NCBI RefSeq assembly: GCF_009737085.1
Contig: NZ_WOVL01000011.1
Coordinates: 62,001-126,000 of the forward strand
Direction: 5' to 3'
Length of the DNA stretch: 64,000 nt
From: Paenibacillus sp. NEAU-GSW1
Lineage (GTDB): Bacteria; Bacillota; Bacilli; Paenibacillales; Paenibacillaceae
Positions 45,566 through 54,501 of the stretch are shown in pieces; position 1 is the first letter of the stretch; each line of letters starts with the position of its first letter. The position numbers were made by a program, and so were the translations under genes. A model generated the notes under the pieces. The model was not told the DNA's origin and did not search any database. It saw only the letters and a program-made list of their open reading frames with translations.

Positions 45566-46554
45566 TGACAAGCGAAAATTATTTGGCACAGCTGGACGCC
45601 GCAATTGCTTTCATGAAGGAGGGGGACGACTTTCTAGTCGTCTCCCATGTTCAGCCTGACGGGGATGCGATCAGCTCGACTTCGGTTATCGCATGGCTGC
45701 TGAATAAGCTTGGCAAAAAAGCCGTGCTTATGAACGAAGGCGAGCCGCCTTCGCGCTTAAGTTATCTTTATCAGTTTGATGCCATTATTAATTATCGTAA
45801 AACTCGGCCGGAGACGAAATTTACTAAAGTAATAACAGTTGATTGCGCCGATTATAAACGGATTGGGGAAGTAACAGCGTTATTTGCTCCCGATGTTCAA
45901 ATGGTTAATATCGATCATCACCCGACCAACGACGGCTTCGGTTCCGTAAATATCATTCTTGATCATGCGGCGGCAACCGTTGAAATATTGTACGATTTAA
46001 TTGAAAGAGCCGGCATTGAATTGGATTTGGATTGCGCAACCGCTATTTATACCGGATTACTGACGGATACGGGCGGTTTCCGTTATTCCAATACGAGTTC
46101 GAAAGTTATGGCAATCGCATCGCGTCTGCTGGAATTTGGAGTGAGAGGTCACCAATTGGCCGATCATTTGCTTGAAAAAATGACGATGCCGAAGCTTAAA
46201 CTGCTGCAGCGCAGCTTAAGCAGGCTAACGTTCAGCGAAGACCAGCAAATCGGTTGGCTGTACATTGCCAAGGACGATATGAGGGAAACGGGCGCTGTTT
46301 CCGACGATTTTGAAGGGATTGTCAACTACGCTCTTAATATTGACGGCGTTGAGGTCGGCATCTTATTCAAAGAAACGGATGACGGACAAGTCAAGGCGAG
46401 CTTGCGTTCGGCGGGCAAAGTCGATGTTGCGGCAATCGCCCAATCTTTTGGCGGCGGCGGACATGTGCGTGCAGCCGGCTGCCGATTAGAAGGACCGCTT
46501 GCCGAATCGACCCAAACGCTCGTTGAAGCAGTTAGAAAGGCGTTGACGCAATAA
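45562..46554 (+). CDS. nrnA: NrnA-like DHH/DHHA1 oligoribonuclease/pAp phosphatase
   Basis: Phosphoesterase degrading nano-RNAs (and pAp, or cyclic dinucleotide products in relatives). The 330-residue product has the DHH motifs [35 protein letters not shown] and [13 protein letters not shown], and the DHHA1 motif [19 protein letters not shown] 45562 overlaps the rbfA stop by four bases (GTGA); ATG 45565 is the alternative. Placement next to rbfA-truB couples RNA end-degradation with ribosome biogenesis and occurs in other bacteria. Confidence 0.93.
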   Translation: MMTSENYLAQLDAAIAFMKEGDDFLVVSHVQPDGDAISSTSVIAWLLNKLGKKAVLMNEGEPPSRLSYLYQFDAIINYRKTRPETKFTKVITVDCADYKRIGEVTALFAPDVQMVNIDHHPTNDGFGSVNIILDHAAATVEILYDLIERAGIELDLDCATAIYTGLLTDTGGFRYSNTSSKVMAIASRLLEFGVRGHQLADHLLEKMTMPKLKLLQRSLSRLTFSEDQQIGWLYIAKDDMRETGAVSDDFEGIVNYALNIDGVEVGILFKETDDGQVKASLRSAGKVDVAAIAQSFGGGGHVRAAGCRLEGPLAESTQTLVEAVRKALTQ

Positions 46555-46555
46555 G

Positions 46556-47461
46556 ATGGACGGCATTATCGCAGTATGGAAGCCGGCAGGCTGGACGTCG
46601 CATGACGTCGTCGCGAAAGTGCGGCGGCTGCTTCGCATGAAACGGATAGGCCACTCCGGTACGCTAGATCCGATGGTAACGGGCGTTCTGCCGTTATGCC
46701 TCGGCCGCGCAACTCGTGTTGTGGAATATTTGCAGGAACGGCCGAAAGCCTATGAAGCGGTTATCCAGCTAGGCATTTCTACGGATACCGAGGATTTGAC
46801 TGGAACTGTTCTTGAGGAACGGGGCGGCATAACCATTACCGAGGAAGAAGTGCTTCGCGTTCTTCGCAGCTTTGTCGGGGAAATCGAGCAGGTTCCGCCG
46901 ATGTTCTCGGCTGTCAAGGTAGATGGCAAACGGCTGTATGAGCTGGCGCGGGAAGGGAAGACGGTCGAGCGCAAGTCGAGAAAGGTGACGATTCACCAGA
47001 TTGAGCTGCAAAGCATCGATAACTCGACGGATAAACCGACCTTCGCGTTTTCCGTCGTTTGTTCGAAAGGAACGTACATTCGAACGCTTTGCGTCGATAT
47101 CGGCAAAGCGCTTGGCGTGCCTGCAGCAATGGCGCAGCTGACGCGGACGATGTCCGGCGGCATTACGAAAGAACAGTGCTTGACGCTCGAACAGATTGAG
47201 CAACTCCAGCAAGATGGTGAAATTGAGAAATTTATTCTTCCTGCGGAAGCTGCGATCTCCCATTTGGAGCCCGTACAATTGAATGAACGTCTCTCCGAAA
47301 TGGCACTGCGCGGGCAAAAAATTCCGTTCGCCATGTTAGATGCCGATCTGACTGAGAGTCGTAATCCGATTAGAGTTTATAATGAGAAGAAATCGTTTAT
47401 CGGTATTTTCGAAGCGGATAGCGAATTGGCTGTTCTTAAACCGGTAAAGGTTTTTTCATAG
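46556..47461 (+). CDS. truB: TruB, tRNA pseudouridine-55 synthase
   Basis: Makes pseudouridine 55 in the T-loop of tRNAs. Product of 301 residues with the N-terminal MDGIIAVWKPAGWTSHDVV and catalytic HSGTLDPMVTGVLPLCLG (Asp38), and later KVDGKRLYELAREGKTVERK. It starts one base after the nrnA stop with only a distant GAAAGGCG ribosome site, suggesting coupling. A C-terminal extension resembles a PUA-like region. Confidence 0.97.
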   Translation: MDGIIAVWKPAGWTSHDVVAKVRRLLRMKRIGHSGTLDPMVTGVLPLCLGRATRVVEYLQERPKAYEAVIQLGISTDTEDLTGTVLEERGGITITEEEVLRVLRSFVGEIEQVPPMFSAVKVDGKRLYELAREGKTVERKSRKVTIHQIELQSIDNSTDKPTFAFSVVCSKGTYIRTLCVDIGKALGVPAAMAQLTRTMSGGITKEQCLTLEQIEQLQQDGEIEKFILPAEAAISHLEPVQLNERLSEMALRGQKIPFAMLDADLTESRNPIRVYNEKKSFIGIFEADSELAVLKPVKVFS

Positions 47462-47532
47462 TTTGATAGATAGCAGACCGGAGAACGGTTTGAATATGCG
47501 AAAGTCTGAACAAGAAATGCAGGTGTATCCGA

Positions 47533-48474
47533 TTGGAAACCATCTATCTTCAATATCCGTTGACAGAACTGCCGGCAGATAAGCAAGGGTTGTCGATTGC
47601 GATCGGCCATTTTGACGGCGTTCATCGCGGGCATCAGAACGTTATTGCTCAAGCTGTTTCCGAAGCGAAGCGGAAAGGGCTCAAGTCTGCCGTTATGACT
47701 TTTAGTCCTCATCCGAAGGAAGTACTCGGTCAAGGCGACCGTTATTACAGCAGCCTTACGCCGTTTGATGCCAAAGCGGCGCAGTTCGCCGAGCTCGGAG
47801 TAGATATCGTGTTTGTCATGAAGTTTGATCCGGAGTTTTCAGCCATTCTGCCTCAGCAATTTGTTGACGAGGTGTTACGAAAGCTGAATGCCCGTCATAT
47901 CGTTGTAGGCTTCGACTTTCATTTCGGCTTCAAAGGACAAGGAAACGCTGAAATGATGTGCCAAATGTGCGCGCCAGACATTAACGTCGATATTATTGAA
48001 CCGCTCTACGAGAACGATAAAAAGGTAAGCAGCACCTATATTCGCGAAGCGCTGGAGCTCGGCAGCATTGATGTGGCCGCGAAGCTTTTGGGGCGTCCTT
48101 ACGAGCTCGAGGGGACGGTCGTTCACGGCGACGGACGGGGTCGCACGATCGGATTTCCGACCGCCAATATTGAAATGTCCGAGCGGTATGTAGCGCCTCG
48201 TCTAGGCGTATTTGCGATTACAGCCGAAGTGGCTGGAAAAAGCTATTACGGCGTGCTGAATCATGGGATGAAGCCAACCTTCAATAAAGAAGAGATCCGA
48301 CCTGTTATGGAAGCGCATTTGTTTGATTTTCATCAGAGCATATATGGTGAGTCGATACGCATCCGGTTTCATGCTTTCATTCGCCCTGAGCAGAAGTTCG
48401 GTTCGGTTCAGGAGCTTATTGCTCAAATCGGCAACGATGCGGAATCGGTAAAACGGCTTTTCGGCATCGCTTAG
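47533..48474 (+). CDS. ribF: Bifunctional riboflavin kinase/FAD synthetase
   Basis: Converts riboflavin to FMN and FAD. Product of 313 residues: nucleotidyltransferase domain with AIGHFDGVHRGHQNVIAQA and VVGFDFHFGFKGQG, and flavokinase domain with VVHGDGRGRTIGFPTANIE. The start is TTG 47533 after GCAGGTG. It keeps the truB-ribF-rpsO order of Firmicutes. Confidence 0.96.
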   Translation: METIYLQYPLTELPADKQGLSIAIGHFDGVHRGHQNVIAQAVSEAKRKGLKSAVMTFSPHPKEVLGQGDRYYSSLTPFDAKAAQFAELGVDIVFVMKFDPEFSAILPQQFVDEVLRKLNARHIVVGFDFHFGFKGQGNAEMMCQMCAPDINVDIIEPLYENDKKVSSTYIREALELGSIDVAAKLLGRPYELEGTVVHGDGRGRTIGFPTANIEMSERYVAPRLGVFAITAEVAGKSYYGVLNHGMKPTFNKEEIRPVMEAHLFDFHQSIYGESIRIRFHAFIRPEQKFGSVQELIAQIGNDAESVKRLFGIA

Positions 48475-48483
48475 TTCATGGCA

Positions 48484-48512
48484 TTTACTTGCCCAAGTCA
48501 TTATGTTATACT
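48484..48512 (+). promoter_or_regulatory. Probable sigma-A promoter of rpsO
   Basis: TTTACT (48484-48489) and TATACT (48507-48512) with a 17-base spacer lie just after ribF, about 127 bases upstream of rpsO. The -35 matches 4 of 6 and the -10 5 of 6 consensus bases. Confidence 0.6.
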
Positions 48513-48638
48513 GAGTAACGTTGCTGCTGAAATCCATATCGGACGATGAGCACACGAACCTTAGCTTGGATGTCCGCACTCACCGGCGGTACCTGGGCTA
48601 ACGGCGATTATTTTAAATATTCAAGGAGGTGAACGAGG
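48513..48638 (+). promoter_or_regulatory. rpsO mRNA leader, possible S15 autoregulatory region
   Basis: About 126 untranslated bases separate the promoter from rpsO, with short complementary GC-rich segments (for example around 48565-48600) and AAGGAGGTG at the end. S15 leaders of bacilli form a three-way junction bound by S15; I can see potential pairing but cannot fold it reliably, so this is inferred from family knowledge. Confidence 0.4.
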
Positions 48639-48908
48639 ATGGCAATTACACAAGAGCGTAAACAAGAACTGATTGAAACGCACAAAACACACGCGAGCGA
48701 CACGGGTTCCCCGGAAGTTCAAGTAGCTATCCTGACGGAAAACATCGTTAACTTGACGCAACACTTGCGGGAGCACAAGAAAGATCATCATTCCCGCCGC
48801 GGTTTGCTCAAGATGGTAGGTCAACGCCGTAAGCTGTTGGCATACCTGAAAAACAAAGATGTTAAACGTTATAGCGCATTGATCGAAAAACTCGGCCTTC
48901 GCCGCTAG
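48639..48908 (+). CDS. rpsO: Ribosomal protein S15
   Basis: Primary 16S rRNA-binding protein. The 89-residue product is canonical: [40 protein letters not shown], ending [27 protein letters not shown] precedes ATG 48639. It is followed by a terminator and pnp, the universal rpsO-pnp order. Confidence 0.99.
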   Translation: MAITQERKQELIETHKTHASDTGSPEVQVAILTENIVNLTQHLREHKKDHHSRRGLLKMVGQRRKLLAYLKNKDVKRYSALIEKLGLRR

Positions 48909-48921
48909 AACAATTCTCACG

Positions 48922-48984
48922 AAAAGCAACCTGGCTGTCTTGCCGTCCGGGCTACCCGGACCTGGCGGAAGCGGGTTGCTTTTT
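48922..48984 (+). terminator. Branched terminator/processing stem after rpsO
   Basis: AAAAGCAACC (48922-48931) pairs with GGTTGCTTTT (48974-48983), enclosing an inner perfect hairpin GTCCGGG/CCCGGAC (48945-48951/48955-48961). The 3' arm ends in TTTTT. The long duplex between rpsO and pnp could also be an RNase III-type processing site. Confidence 0.8.
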
Positions 48985-49074
48985 GTAATATCCAAAGGTT
49001 CAGCAGGATATGCCAAAGCAGTTGGCGAATGGTAACAAAGCCAACTCTTACTTCAAAAACTAGGAGGGATTACA

Positions 49075-51171
49075 TTGCAACAAGTTGAAATGTTGTTGGG
49101 CGGCAGAAAGCTTGTCCTTGAGACAGGCCGTCTCGCAAAACAAGCGAACGCAGCAGTAACCGTGCGCTATGGCGATACGGTCATTTTGTGTACAGTAACC
49201 GCTTCTTCGGGTCCGAAGGATTTGGATTTCTTCCCGCTTACGGTTAACTATGAAGAACGTTTGTATGCTGTCGGCAAAATTCCAGGCGGCTTTATTAAAC
49301 GCGAAGGCCGTCCAAGCGAGAAAGCGATTCTGTCGAGCCGTTTGACAGACCGTCCGATTCGCCCGTTGTTCCCGGAAGGCTTCCGTAACGACGTACAAAT
49401 CGCAAACATCGTCATGAGCGTGGATCAGGATTGCCCGCCGGAAATCGCGGCTATGATCGGTACATCCGCAGCGCTCGCCATTTCCGACGTTCCGTTTAAC
49501 GGACCGATCGGCGGTGTAAGCGTAGGTCGTATCGACGGACAATTCATCATTAACCCAACGGTTGAGCAAGAGCAGAAGACCGATATTTTCGTCGTTGTAG
49601 CCGGCACGAAAGATGCTATTATGATGGTGGAAGCGGAAGGCAATGAAGTTGGCGAAGACGTCATGCTGGAAGCAATTATGTTCGGACATGATGAAATCAA
49701 GAAGATCGTTGCGTCGATTGAAGAGCTTGTAGCTGTTGCAGGCAAGCCGAAGATGGAAGTGAAGCTGCATGCGGTAAACGATGAAGTAAACGCTGCCGTT
49801 CGCGCATTCGCTTCTGAGAAACTGGTTGAAGCGATTCGTATTCCTGAGAAGCATGCTCGCCAAGATGCTATTGATGCAGCGAACAGCGAGACTGTCGCTC
49901 ATTTTGAAGAAGCATATGCGGAGACGCCTGAGCTGCTTGCCGATGTGAAAGAAGTATTGTACGACATCGTCAAGGAAGAAGTTCGCCGTCTGATTACTCA
50001 TGATAAAGTTCGTCCTGACGGACGCGCGCTTAGCGAAATTCGTCCGATCGAATGCGACGTCGCTTTGCTTCCGCGCACGCATGGTTCCGGTTTGTTCACC
50101 CGCGGCCAAACGCAAGCGCTCAGCATCTGTACGCTTGGCGCACTTGGCGACGTACAAATCTTGGACGGCATCAGCCCGGAAGAGACGAAACGTTTCATGC
50201 ACCATTATAACTTCCCGCCGTTCAGCGTAGGCGAAGCAAGACCATTGCGTCCTCCAGGCCGCCGCGAAATCGGTCATGGCGCACTCGGCGAACGCGCATT
50301 ATCGAAAGTAATCCCGTCGGAAGCGGAATTCCCATACACAATCCGTCTCGTATCGGAAGTATTGGAATCGAACGGCTCGACATCGCAAGCAAGCATTTGC
50401 GCAAGCACACTTGCCATGATGGACGCAGGCGTACCGATAAAAGCCCCGGTAGCGGGTATCGCTATGGGTCTGATTAAAGACGGCGACCATTTCTCGATCT
50501 TGTCGGACATTCAAGGGATGGAAGACCATCTTGGCGATATGGACTTCAAAGTGGCAGGTACGGCGCAAGGCGTTACTGCGATCCAAATGGATATTAAGAT
50601 CGACGGCATCGACCGCGCGATTTTGCAGCAAGCGCTTGAGCAAGCCCGCGAAGGACGGATGTTCATTCTCGGTAAAATGACAGAGGTTATGTCCGAATCC
50701 CGTAAGAGCCTGTCGCAATATGCTCCGAAAATTTTGACGCTCCGCATTAATCCGGATAAAATCCGCGACGTTATCGGCTCCGGCGGCAAAATCATCAACA
50801 AGATTATTGAAGAAACCGGCGTAAAAATCGATATCGAACAGGACGGCATGGTTTACATTGCATCTTCGAATGAAGAAATGAACCAACGCGCCAAAGCGAT
50901 TATCGAAGGCATCGTCAAAGAAGTTGTTATTGGCGAAGTATATCTCGGTACAGTTAAGCGCATCGAGAAATTCGGCGCATTCGTCGAAATTTTGCCGAAC
51001 AAGGACGGTCTCGTACACATTTCCCAGCTTGCTAACGAACGTGTTGCGAAGGTTGAGGATGTTGTGGCGATTGGCGATCAGATTACGGTTAAGGTTACGG
51101 AAATCGATCAACAAGGCCGGATCAATCTGTCCCGCAAAGCTGTTCTAGCTCCATCTGTACCAGCGCAGTAA
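49075..51171 (+). CDS. pnp: Polynucleotide phosphorylase
   Basis: 3'-5' phosphorolytic exoribonuclease. Product of 698 residues: first RNase PH domain ([20 protein letters not shown]), helical linker, second RNase PH domain ([20 protein letters not shown]), KH domain ([20 protein letters not shown], about residue 560) and S1 domain (about 620-690). The start is TTG 49075 after TAGGAGGGATTACA. A terminator follows. Confidence 0.98.
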   Translation: MQQVEMLLGGRKLVLETGRLAKQANAAVTVRYGDTVILCTVTASSGPKDLDFFPLTVNYEERLYAVGKIPGGFIKREGRPSEKAILSSRLTDRPIRPLFPEGFRNDVQIANIVMSVDQDCPPEIAAMIGTSAALAISDVPFNGPIGGVSVGRIDGQFIINPTVEQEQKTDIFVVVAGTKDAIMMVEAEGNEVGEDVMLEAIMFGHDEIKKIVASIEELVAVAGKPKMEVKLHAVNDEVNAAVRAFASEKLVEAIRIPEKHARQDAIDAANSETVAHFEEAYAETPELLADVKEVLYDIVKEEVRRLITHDKVRPDGRALSEIRPIECDVALLPRTHGSGLFTRGQTQALSICTLGALGDVQILDGISPEETKRFMHHYNFPPFSVGEARPLRPPGRREIGHGALGERALSKVIPSEAEFPYTIRLVSEVLESNGSTSQASICASTLAMMDAGVPIKAPVAGIAMGLIKDGDHFSILSDIQGMEDHLGDMDFKVAGTAQGVTAIQMDIKIDGIDRAILQQALEQAREGRMFILGKMTEVMSESRKSLSQYAPKILTLRINPDKIRDVIGSGGKIINKIIEETGVKIDIEQDGMVYIASSNEEMNQRAKAIIEGIVKEVVIGEVYLGTVKRIEKFGAFVEILPNKDGLVHISQLANERVAKVEDVVAIGDQITVKVTEIDQQGRINLSRKAVLAPSVPAQ

Positions 51172-51205
51172 GCTTGTCTTCTGCGCTTTCTATACGAACT
51201 TAAGC

Positions 51206-51240
51206 AAAGAGCCAGATTGAATCTGTCTCTTTTTGTTTTT
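51206..51240 (+). terminator. Rho-independent terminator after pnp
   Basis: AGAG-C-CAGAT (51208-51217) pairs with ATCTG-T-CTCT (51221-51230) with one internal mismatch and a three-base loop, followed by TTTTGTTTTTT. Confidence 0.75.
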
Positions 51241-51345
51241 TCAGGAACAAGTGCAGGCTTGTACGGCTGCCTCTGCATAATCTCGTCCAATTCTACATAC
51301 ATTGGAGCATGCGTCTTGAACCAATGATGAGGTGAAGATTGGCCT

Positions 51346-52356
51346 ATGAGAATGGATCGGGTAAAAATCGGCTTGATCTGTGCCGGAATGGCAGCTGTAT
51401 TGGCAGTTATAAGCTTGAATATCGGGGGCATAAGCGACTATGTAAACGCCGTTAAGAATCAAGGTTCGTCTATTGCGGCCATAACTGCCCCTGCATTCAG
51501 CGAGCAGGAGCAGACAGATCTGCTCCGGCAAATTGAACAAGAAGCGGAAAACAAACGGGTAGCGCCGATTAACGCGCGAATTGACCGGGTTTGGAAAGCG
51601 ATTCCCGGATATAATGGGGTAGAAGTCGATATTAAGGCGACGTACGAGAAGACGATTGCAAGCGGAGCGTTGTCGCCCATTCAATTCGTCTATAAAGAAG
51701 TGAATCCGCAGGTGTCGCTGCGGGATCTAGGCAAATTTCCGATTTACCGGGGCAATCCGGAGAAAAAGATGATTTCAATTATGGTCAATGTAGCGTGGGG
51801 CAATGAATATATTCCTTCGATTCTAAATACGCTGGAGAAGGAAAACGTAAAGGCGACCTTTTTTCTGGACGGCTCGTGGCTGAAAAAATACCCGGAGGTC
51901 GCAAAACAAATACAAGACAAAGGACATGAGATGTCCAACCATGCATACTCTCATCCGAATATGAGCGAGCTGGACCGTCAATCCGCCTATACGCAAATCG
52001 CAAAGACAGAACAGTTATTGAAATCGACATTAAATGTGCAAAACAAATGGTTTGCTCCGCCCTCGGGGGATTACAATCAACAAACGGTTCAGGTAGCCTC
52101 CGAGCAAGGCTTGATGACGGTGCTTTGGACAATCGATACGATTGATTGGAAAAAGCCGGCGCCGGATACGATCATTCGCCGGATATCGGCGAAGTTGGAG
52201 CCGGGGGCGCTCATTTTAATGCATCCGACCGCTTCTTCAAGCCAGGCGCTGCCCGGCATGATTAGCGAAGCTAAGCGTCAAGGATACGCCATTGGCACTG
52301 TAGATGAGCTCTTGTCGCCGAACCGTGTTCCGTCCGTTGTTGAGCCTGAGAATTAA
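51346..52356 (+). CDS. ylxY: YlxY-type polysaccharide deacetylase-like sporulation protein
   Basis: Product of 336 residues: N-terminal membrane anchor (about 7-30), a variable region (about 40-135), and a NodB-fold domain (about 140-325). The usual first motif TFDDGP is replaced by MVNVAWGNEYIPSILN, so the catalytic Asp is absent, while the metal-binding His pair HAYSHPNMSEL remains, as do PPSGDYNQQTV (usual RxPxG) and LILMHP. Order pnp-ylxY-mlpA is as in B. subtilis. It is probably non-catalytic or altered in mechanism, as expected for YlxY but unproven. Confidence 0.92.
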   Translation: MRMDRVKIGLICAGMAAVLAVISLNIGGISDYVNAVKNQGSSIAAITAPAFSEQEQTDLLRQIEQEAENKRVAPINARIDRVWKAIPGYNGVEVDIKATYEKTIASGALSPIQFVYKEVNPQVSLRDLGKFPIYRGNPEKKMISIMVNVAWGNEYIPSILNTLEKENVKATFFLDGSWLKKYPEVAKQIQDKGHEMSNHAYSHPNMSELDRQSAYTQIAKTEQLLKSTLNVQNKWFAPPSGDYNQQTVQVASEQGLMTVLWTIDTIDWKKPAPDTIIRRISAKLEPGALILMHPTASSSQALPGMISEAKRQGYAIGTVDELLSPNRVPSVVEPEN

Positions 52357-52402
52357 TTTTGTTACACTAAAGGGTAATTATTGCTCGCTGAGGAGGACAA
52401 TC

Positions 52403-53668
52403 GTGAATAAATATACATTAAGCAATGGATTGCGTGTCATTGTGGAATACTTGCCGACCTTCCGTTCCGTTTCATTCGGTATCTGGGTTAAAACAGGGTC
52501 GCGCAATGAAACGCCGGAAAACAACGGAGTTTCCCATTTTGTCGAGCATATGCTGTTTAAAGGGACGAATAACCGTTCGGCAAAAGATATCGCTGACTTA
52601 TTTGACGGCATTGGCGGCAACGTTAATGCGTTTACTTCCAAAGAATATACATGCTATTTTGCAAAGGTGCTGGATGAGCATTTGCCGATCGCAGTCGATG
52701 CTTTGGCGGATATGTTTTTCGAATCGAAGCTTGATCCGGAGGAGCTTGCGAAAGAGAAAAACGTTATTTTGGAAGAAATTTCGATGTATGAAGACACGCC
52801 GGACGACAAGGTGCATGACGAAGCGTCGCGCGCGGCATACGGCGACCATCCGCTCGCTTATTCGATTCTGGGGCTCGAAGAGCGCTTAACCGCGATGAAC
52901 TCTGATTCTTTGCGCAGCTATATGAACGATACATATACGATTGCCAATACGGTAATTAGCGTGGCCGGCAATGTCGAGGAGCAGAAGCTGCTGGAGCTGC
53001 TTGAAAAGCATTTTGGCCGTTTCAGCAACCAAGGCAGCACGGCCATTGTTGAAGCACCGTCATTTCATGGCGATTACGTCTTCTTTAAAAAGAAAACGGA
53101 ACAAAATCATCTTTGCCTTTCTTTCCCGGGCTGCTCGATTTCCGATCCGAAGCTGTATGCGATGATTCTATTGAATAATGCGCTGGGCGGCGGCATGAGC
53201 TCGCGACTGTTCCAGGAAATCCGCGAGAAGCGGGGCCTTGCTTACTCGGTATATTCGTACCATACCTCTTATGCGGATACGGGCCTTTTTACCGTCTACG
53301 CGGGCACAGCGCCAAAGCAGACAAAGGAAGTGCTCGATCTGACGATGGAGCAGCTGGAAGAGCTGGCCGTCAAAGGACTTGGCGAAGACGAACTGCATCG
53401 CGGCAAAGAGCAGCTTAAAGGCAGCTTGATATTGAGCCTTGAAAGCACTAGCAGCCGTATGAACCGTCTCGGCAAAAACGAGCTGATGCTTGGACGCCAT
53501 TATACGCTTGACGAATTGCTTCAACGGATTGATAATGTGACGATGGACGACTTGCGTCAAATGACGGAACGGATGCTTTCGGTGCCGTTTGCGGTGGCGA
53601 TGGTCGGATCGAATGATAAAGCGGCTTCACAATTGGGGAGGAATCGTTTTGTTTCAAGTATTGTTTAA
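52403..53668 (+). CDS. mlpA: M16-family zinc protease MlpA (YmxG)
   Basis: Processing-peptidase-like protease of 421 residues with the inverted zinc motif HFVEH (in [14 protein letters not shown], about residue 50) and downstream Glu in [20 protein letters not shown]. In B. subtilis it is linked to regulation of extracellular protease production. The open frame extends into ylxY, but GTG 52403 after GAGGAGGACAATC is correct. The 3' end overlaps dut by 20 bases. Confidence 0.95.
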   Translation: MNKYTLSNGLRVIVEYLPTFRSVSFGIWVKTGSRNETPENNGVSHFVEHMLFKGTNNRSAKDIADLFDGIGGNVNAFTSKEYTCYFAKVLDEHLPIAVDALADMFFESKLDPEELAKEKNVILEEISMYEDTPDDKVHDEASRAAYGDHPLAYSILGLEERLTAMNSDSLRSYMNDTYTIANTVISVAGNVEEQKLLELLEKHFGRFSNQGSTAIVEAPSFHGDYVFFKKKTEQNHLCLSFPGCSISDPKLYAMILLNNALGGGMSSRLFQEIREKRGLAYSVYSYHTSYADTGLFTVYAGTAPKQTKEVLDLTMEQLEELAVKGLGEDELHRGKEQLKGSLILSLESTSSRMNRLGKNELMLGRHYTLDELLQRIDNVTMDDLRQMTERMLSVPFAVAMVGSNDKAASQLGRNRFVSSIV

Positions 53669-54092
53669 ACGTTTGGCAGGCAATGAAGATATTTTGCTGC
53701 CGAACAAAATGTCAGAATGGGCTGCGGGCTTTGATCTGCAAGCTGCGGTTAGCGAGCCGGTCGTGCTTGCTCCGGGGGAGCGCAAGCTGATTCCGACTGG
53801 CTTTGCAATGGCGATGCCGGCAAATCTGGAGGCGCAAATTCGTCCTCGCAGCGGCCTTTCCTACAAGCATGGCATCACCTGCTTGAATTCGCCTGGCACG
53901 ATTGACGCCGATTACCGGGGCGAGGTGAAGGTGCTGCTCGTCAATTTGGGGCAGGAGCCGTTCACGATCGCGCGCGGCGAACGCATTGCGCAAATGGTAT
54001 TTCAAGTCGTGCCGGCTATTGAAATCGTCGAAGCGGACGAACTGCCGGACACGGTGCGCGGCGCAGGCGGATTCGGACATACGGGCGTGTAA
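53649..54092 (+). CDS. dut: Deoxyuridine 5'-triphosphate nucleotidohydrolase
   Basis: Hydrolyses dUTP to dUMP, keeping uracil out of DNA. The 147-residue trimeric-type dUTPase has the five family motifs: [43 protein letters not shown] and [10 protein letters not shown]. The open frame starts earlier inside mlpA, but TTG 53649 six bases after GGGGAGGA is chosen. ymxH, which follows mlpA in B. subtilis, is not here; dut takes its place. Confidence 0.95.
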   Translation: MFQVLFKRLAGNEDILLPNKMSEWAAGFDLQAAVSEPVVLAPGERKLIPTGFAMAMPANLEAQIRPRSGLSYKHGITCLNSPGTIDADYRGEVKVLLVNLGQEPFTIARGERIAQMVFQVVPAIEIVEADELPDTVRGAGGFGHTGV

Positions 54093-54102
54093 CGAATAAC
54101 GG

Positions 54103-54289
54103 ATAACGGAAGAAACTTCCTTTAAAATGCGATGTTCAGCGGAAAAGGCAGGGTTAACGTAGAAAACTTCCGTTATTCTGCTAGATATTCCGATATTAAC
54201 ACTCGAAGATTGGAAATAACGGAAGAAAGTTCCGTTATAATGCGGTTTAAAGCGAAACGGGCATCAATAACGGAAGAAAGTTCCTTTAT
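54103..54289. repeat. Array of four palindromic ATAACGGAA-n5-TTCCGTTAT repeats
   Basis: Four related hairpin units lie at 54103-54124, 54154-54177, 54216-54238 and 54267-54289 (spacing about 51, 62 and 51 bases). The third is perfect (ATAACGGAA-GAAAG-TTCCGTTAT, 9-bp arms); the others have one or a few changes. Spacer bases are partly similar (AATGCG...AGCG.AA). The short frame 54132-54350 spans the array and is not credible as a gene. Confidence 0.8.
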
Positions 54290-54324
54290 TCCGAGTATCG
54301 CTCGAAAAACAATTCCGCAAGGAA

Positions 54325-54383
54325 AAGGTGTAAGTTTAAACTCCGTTTAATAACTCCGGATAAGGTGTGAGTTTAAACTCCGT
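54325..54383. repeat. Two 22-bp direct repeats centred on GTTTAAAC
   Basis: AAGGTGTAAGTTTAAACTCC at 54325 and AAGGTGTGAGTTTAAACTCC at 54362 (22-base copies differing at one position, period 37) each contain the palindrome GTTTAAAC. They lie between the hairpin array and the terminator. Confidence 0.7.
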
Positions 54384-54399
54384 GTAAACTGCTGATGTC

Positions 54400-54428
54400 A
54401 AGACCGAGATACCTCGGTCTTTTTTTTA
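54400..54428 (+). terminator. Rho-independent terminator ahead of dpaA
   Basis: AAGACCGAG (54400-54408 region) and CTCGGTCTT form a 9-bp stem around ATAC, followed by eight T. It ends the upstream transcript (mlpA-dut) and isolates the sporulation-controlled dpa genes. The 409-base gap from dut to dpaA holds only the repeats, this terminator and the promoter below. Confidence 0.93.
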
Positions 54429-54438
54429 TGCGTTTTTC

Positions 54439-54465
54439 ACCCATTATGGGCGTTAGCATAAGATG
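54439..54465 (+). promoter_or_regulatory. Candidate sigma-K (late mother-cell) promoter of dpaA
   Basis: An AC at 54439-54440 followed after 16 bases by CATAAGATG (54457-54465) matches the sigma-K pattern AC-N16/17-CATAnnnTA except for the last base. It lies 37 bases before ATG 54502. spoVF (dpaAB) is sigma-K controlled in B. subtilis, which supports the call. Confidence 0.55.
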
Positions 54466-54501
54466 GTCTATAACCCGTGCGCAGAAAGGAGTGAATGCTG
54501 C

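Noticed and set aside
49060..50277. 405-codon minus-strand frame opposite pnp
   Set aside because: Antisense shadow of PNPase with no motif or ribosome site.
54103..54289. Hairpin repeats considered as a CRISPR array
   Set aside because: Repeats are imperfect, spacers are partly similar to each other and irregular in length, and no cas genes are present.
54132..54350. 72-codon + strand frame between dut and dpaA
   Set aside because: It spans palindromic intergenic repeats, has no ribosome site and its residues only translate the repeat units.
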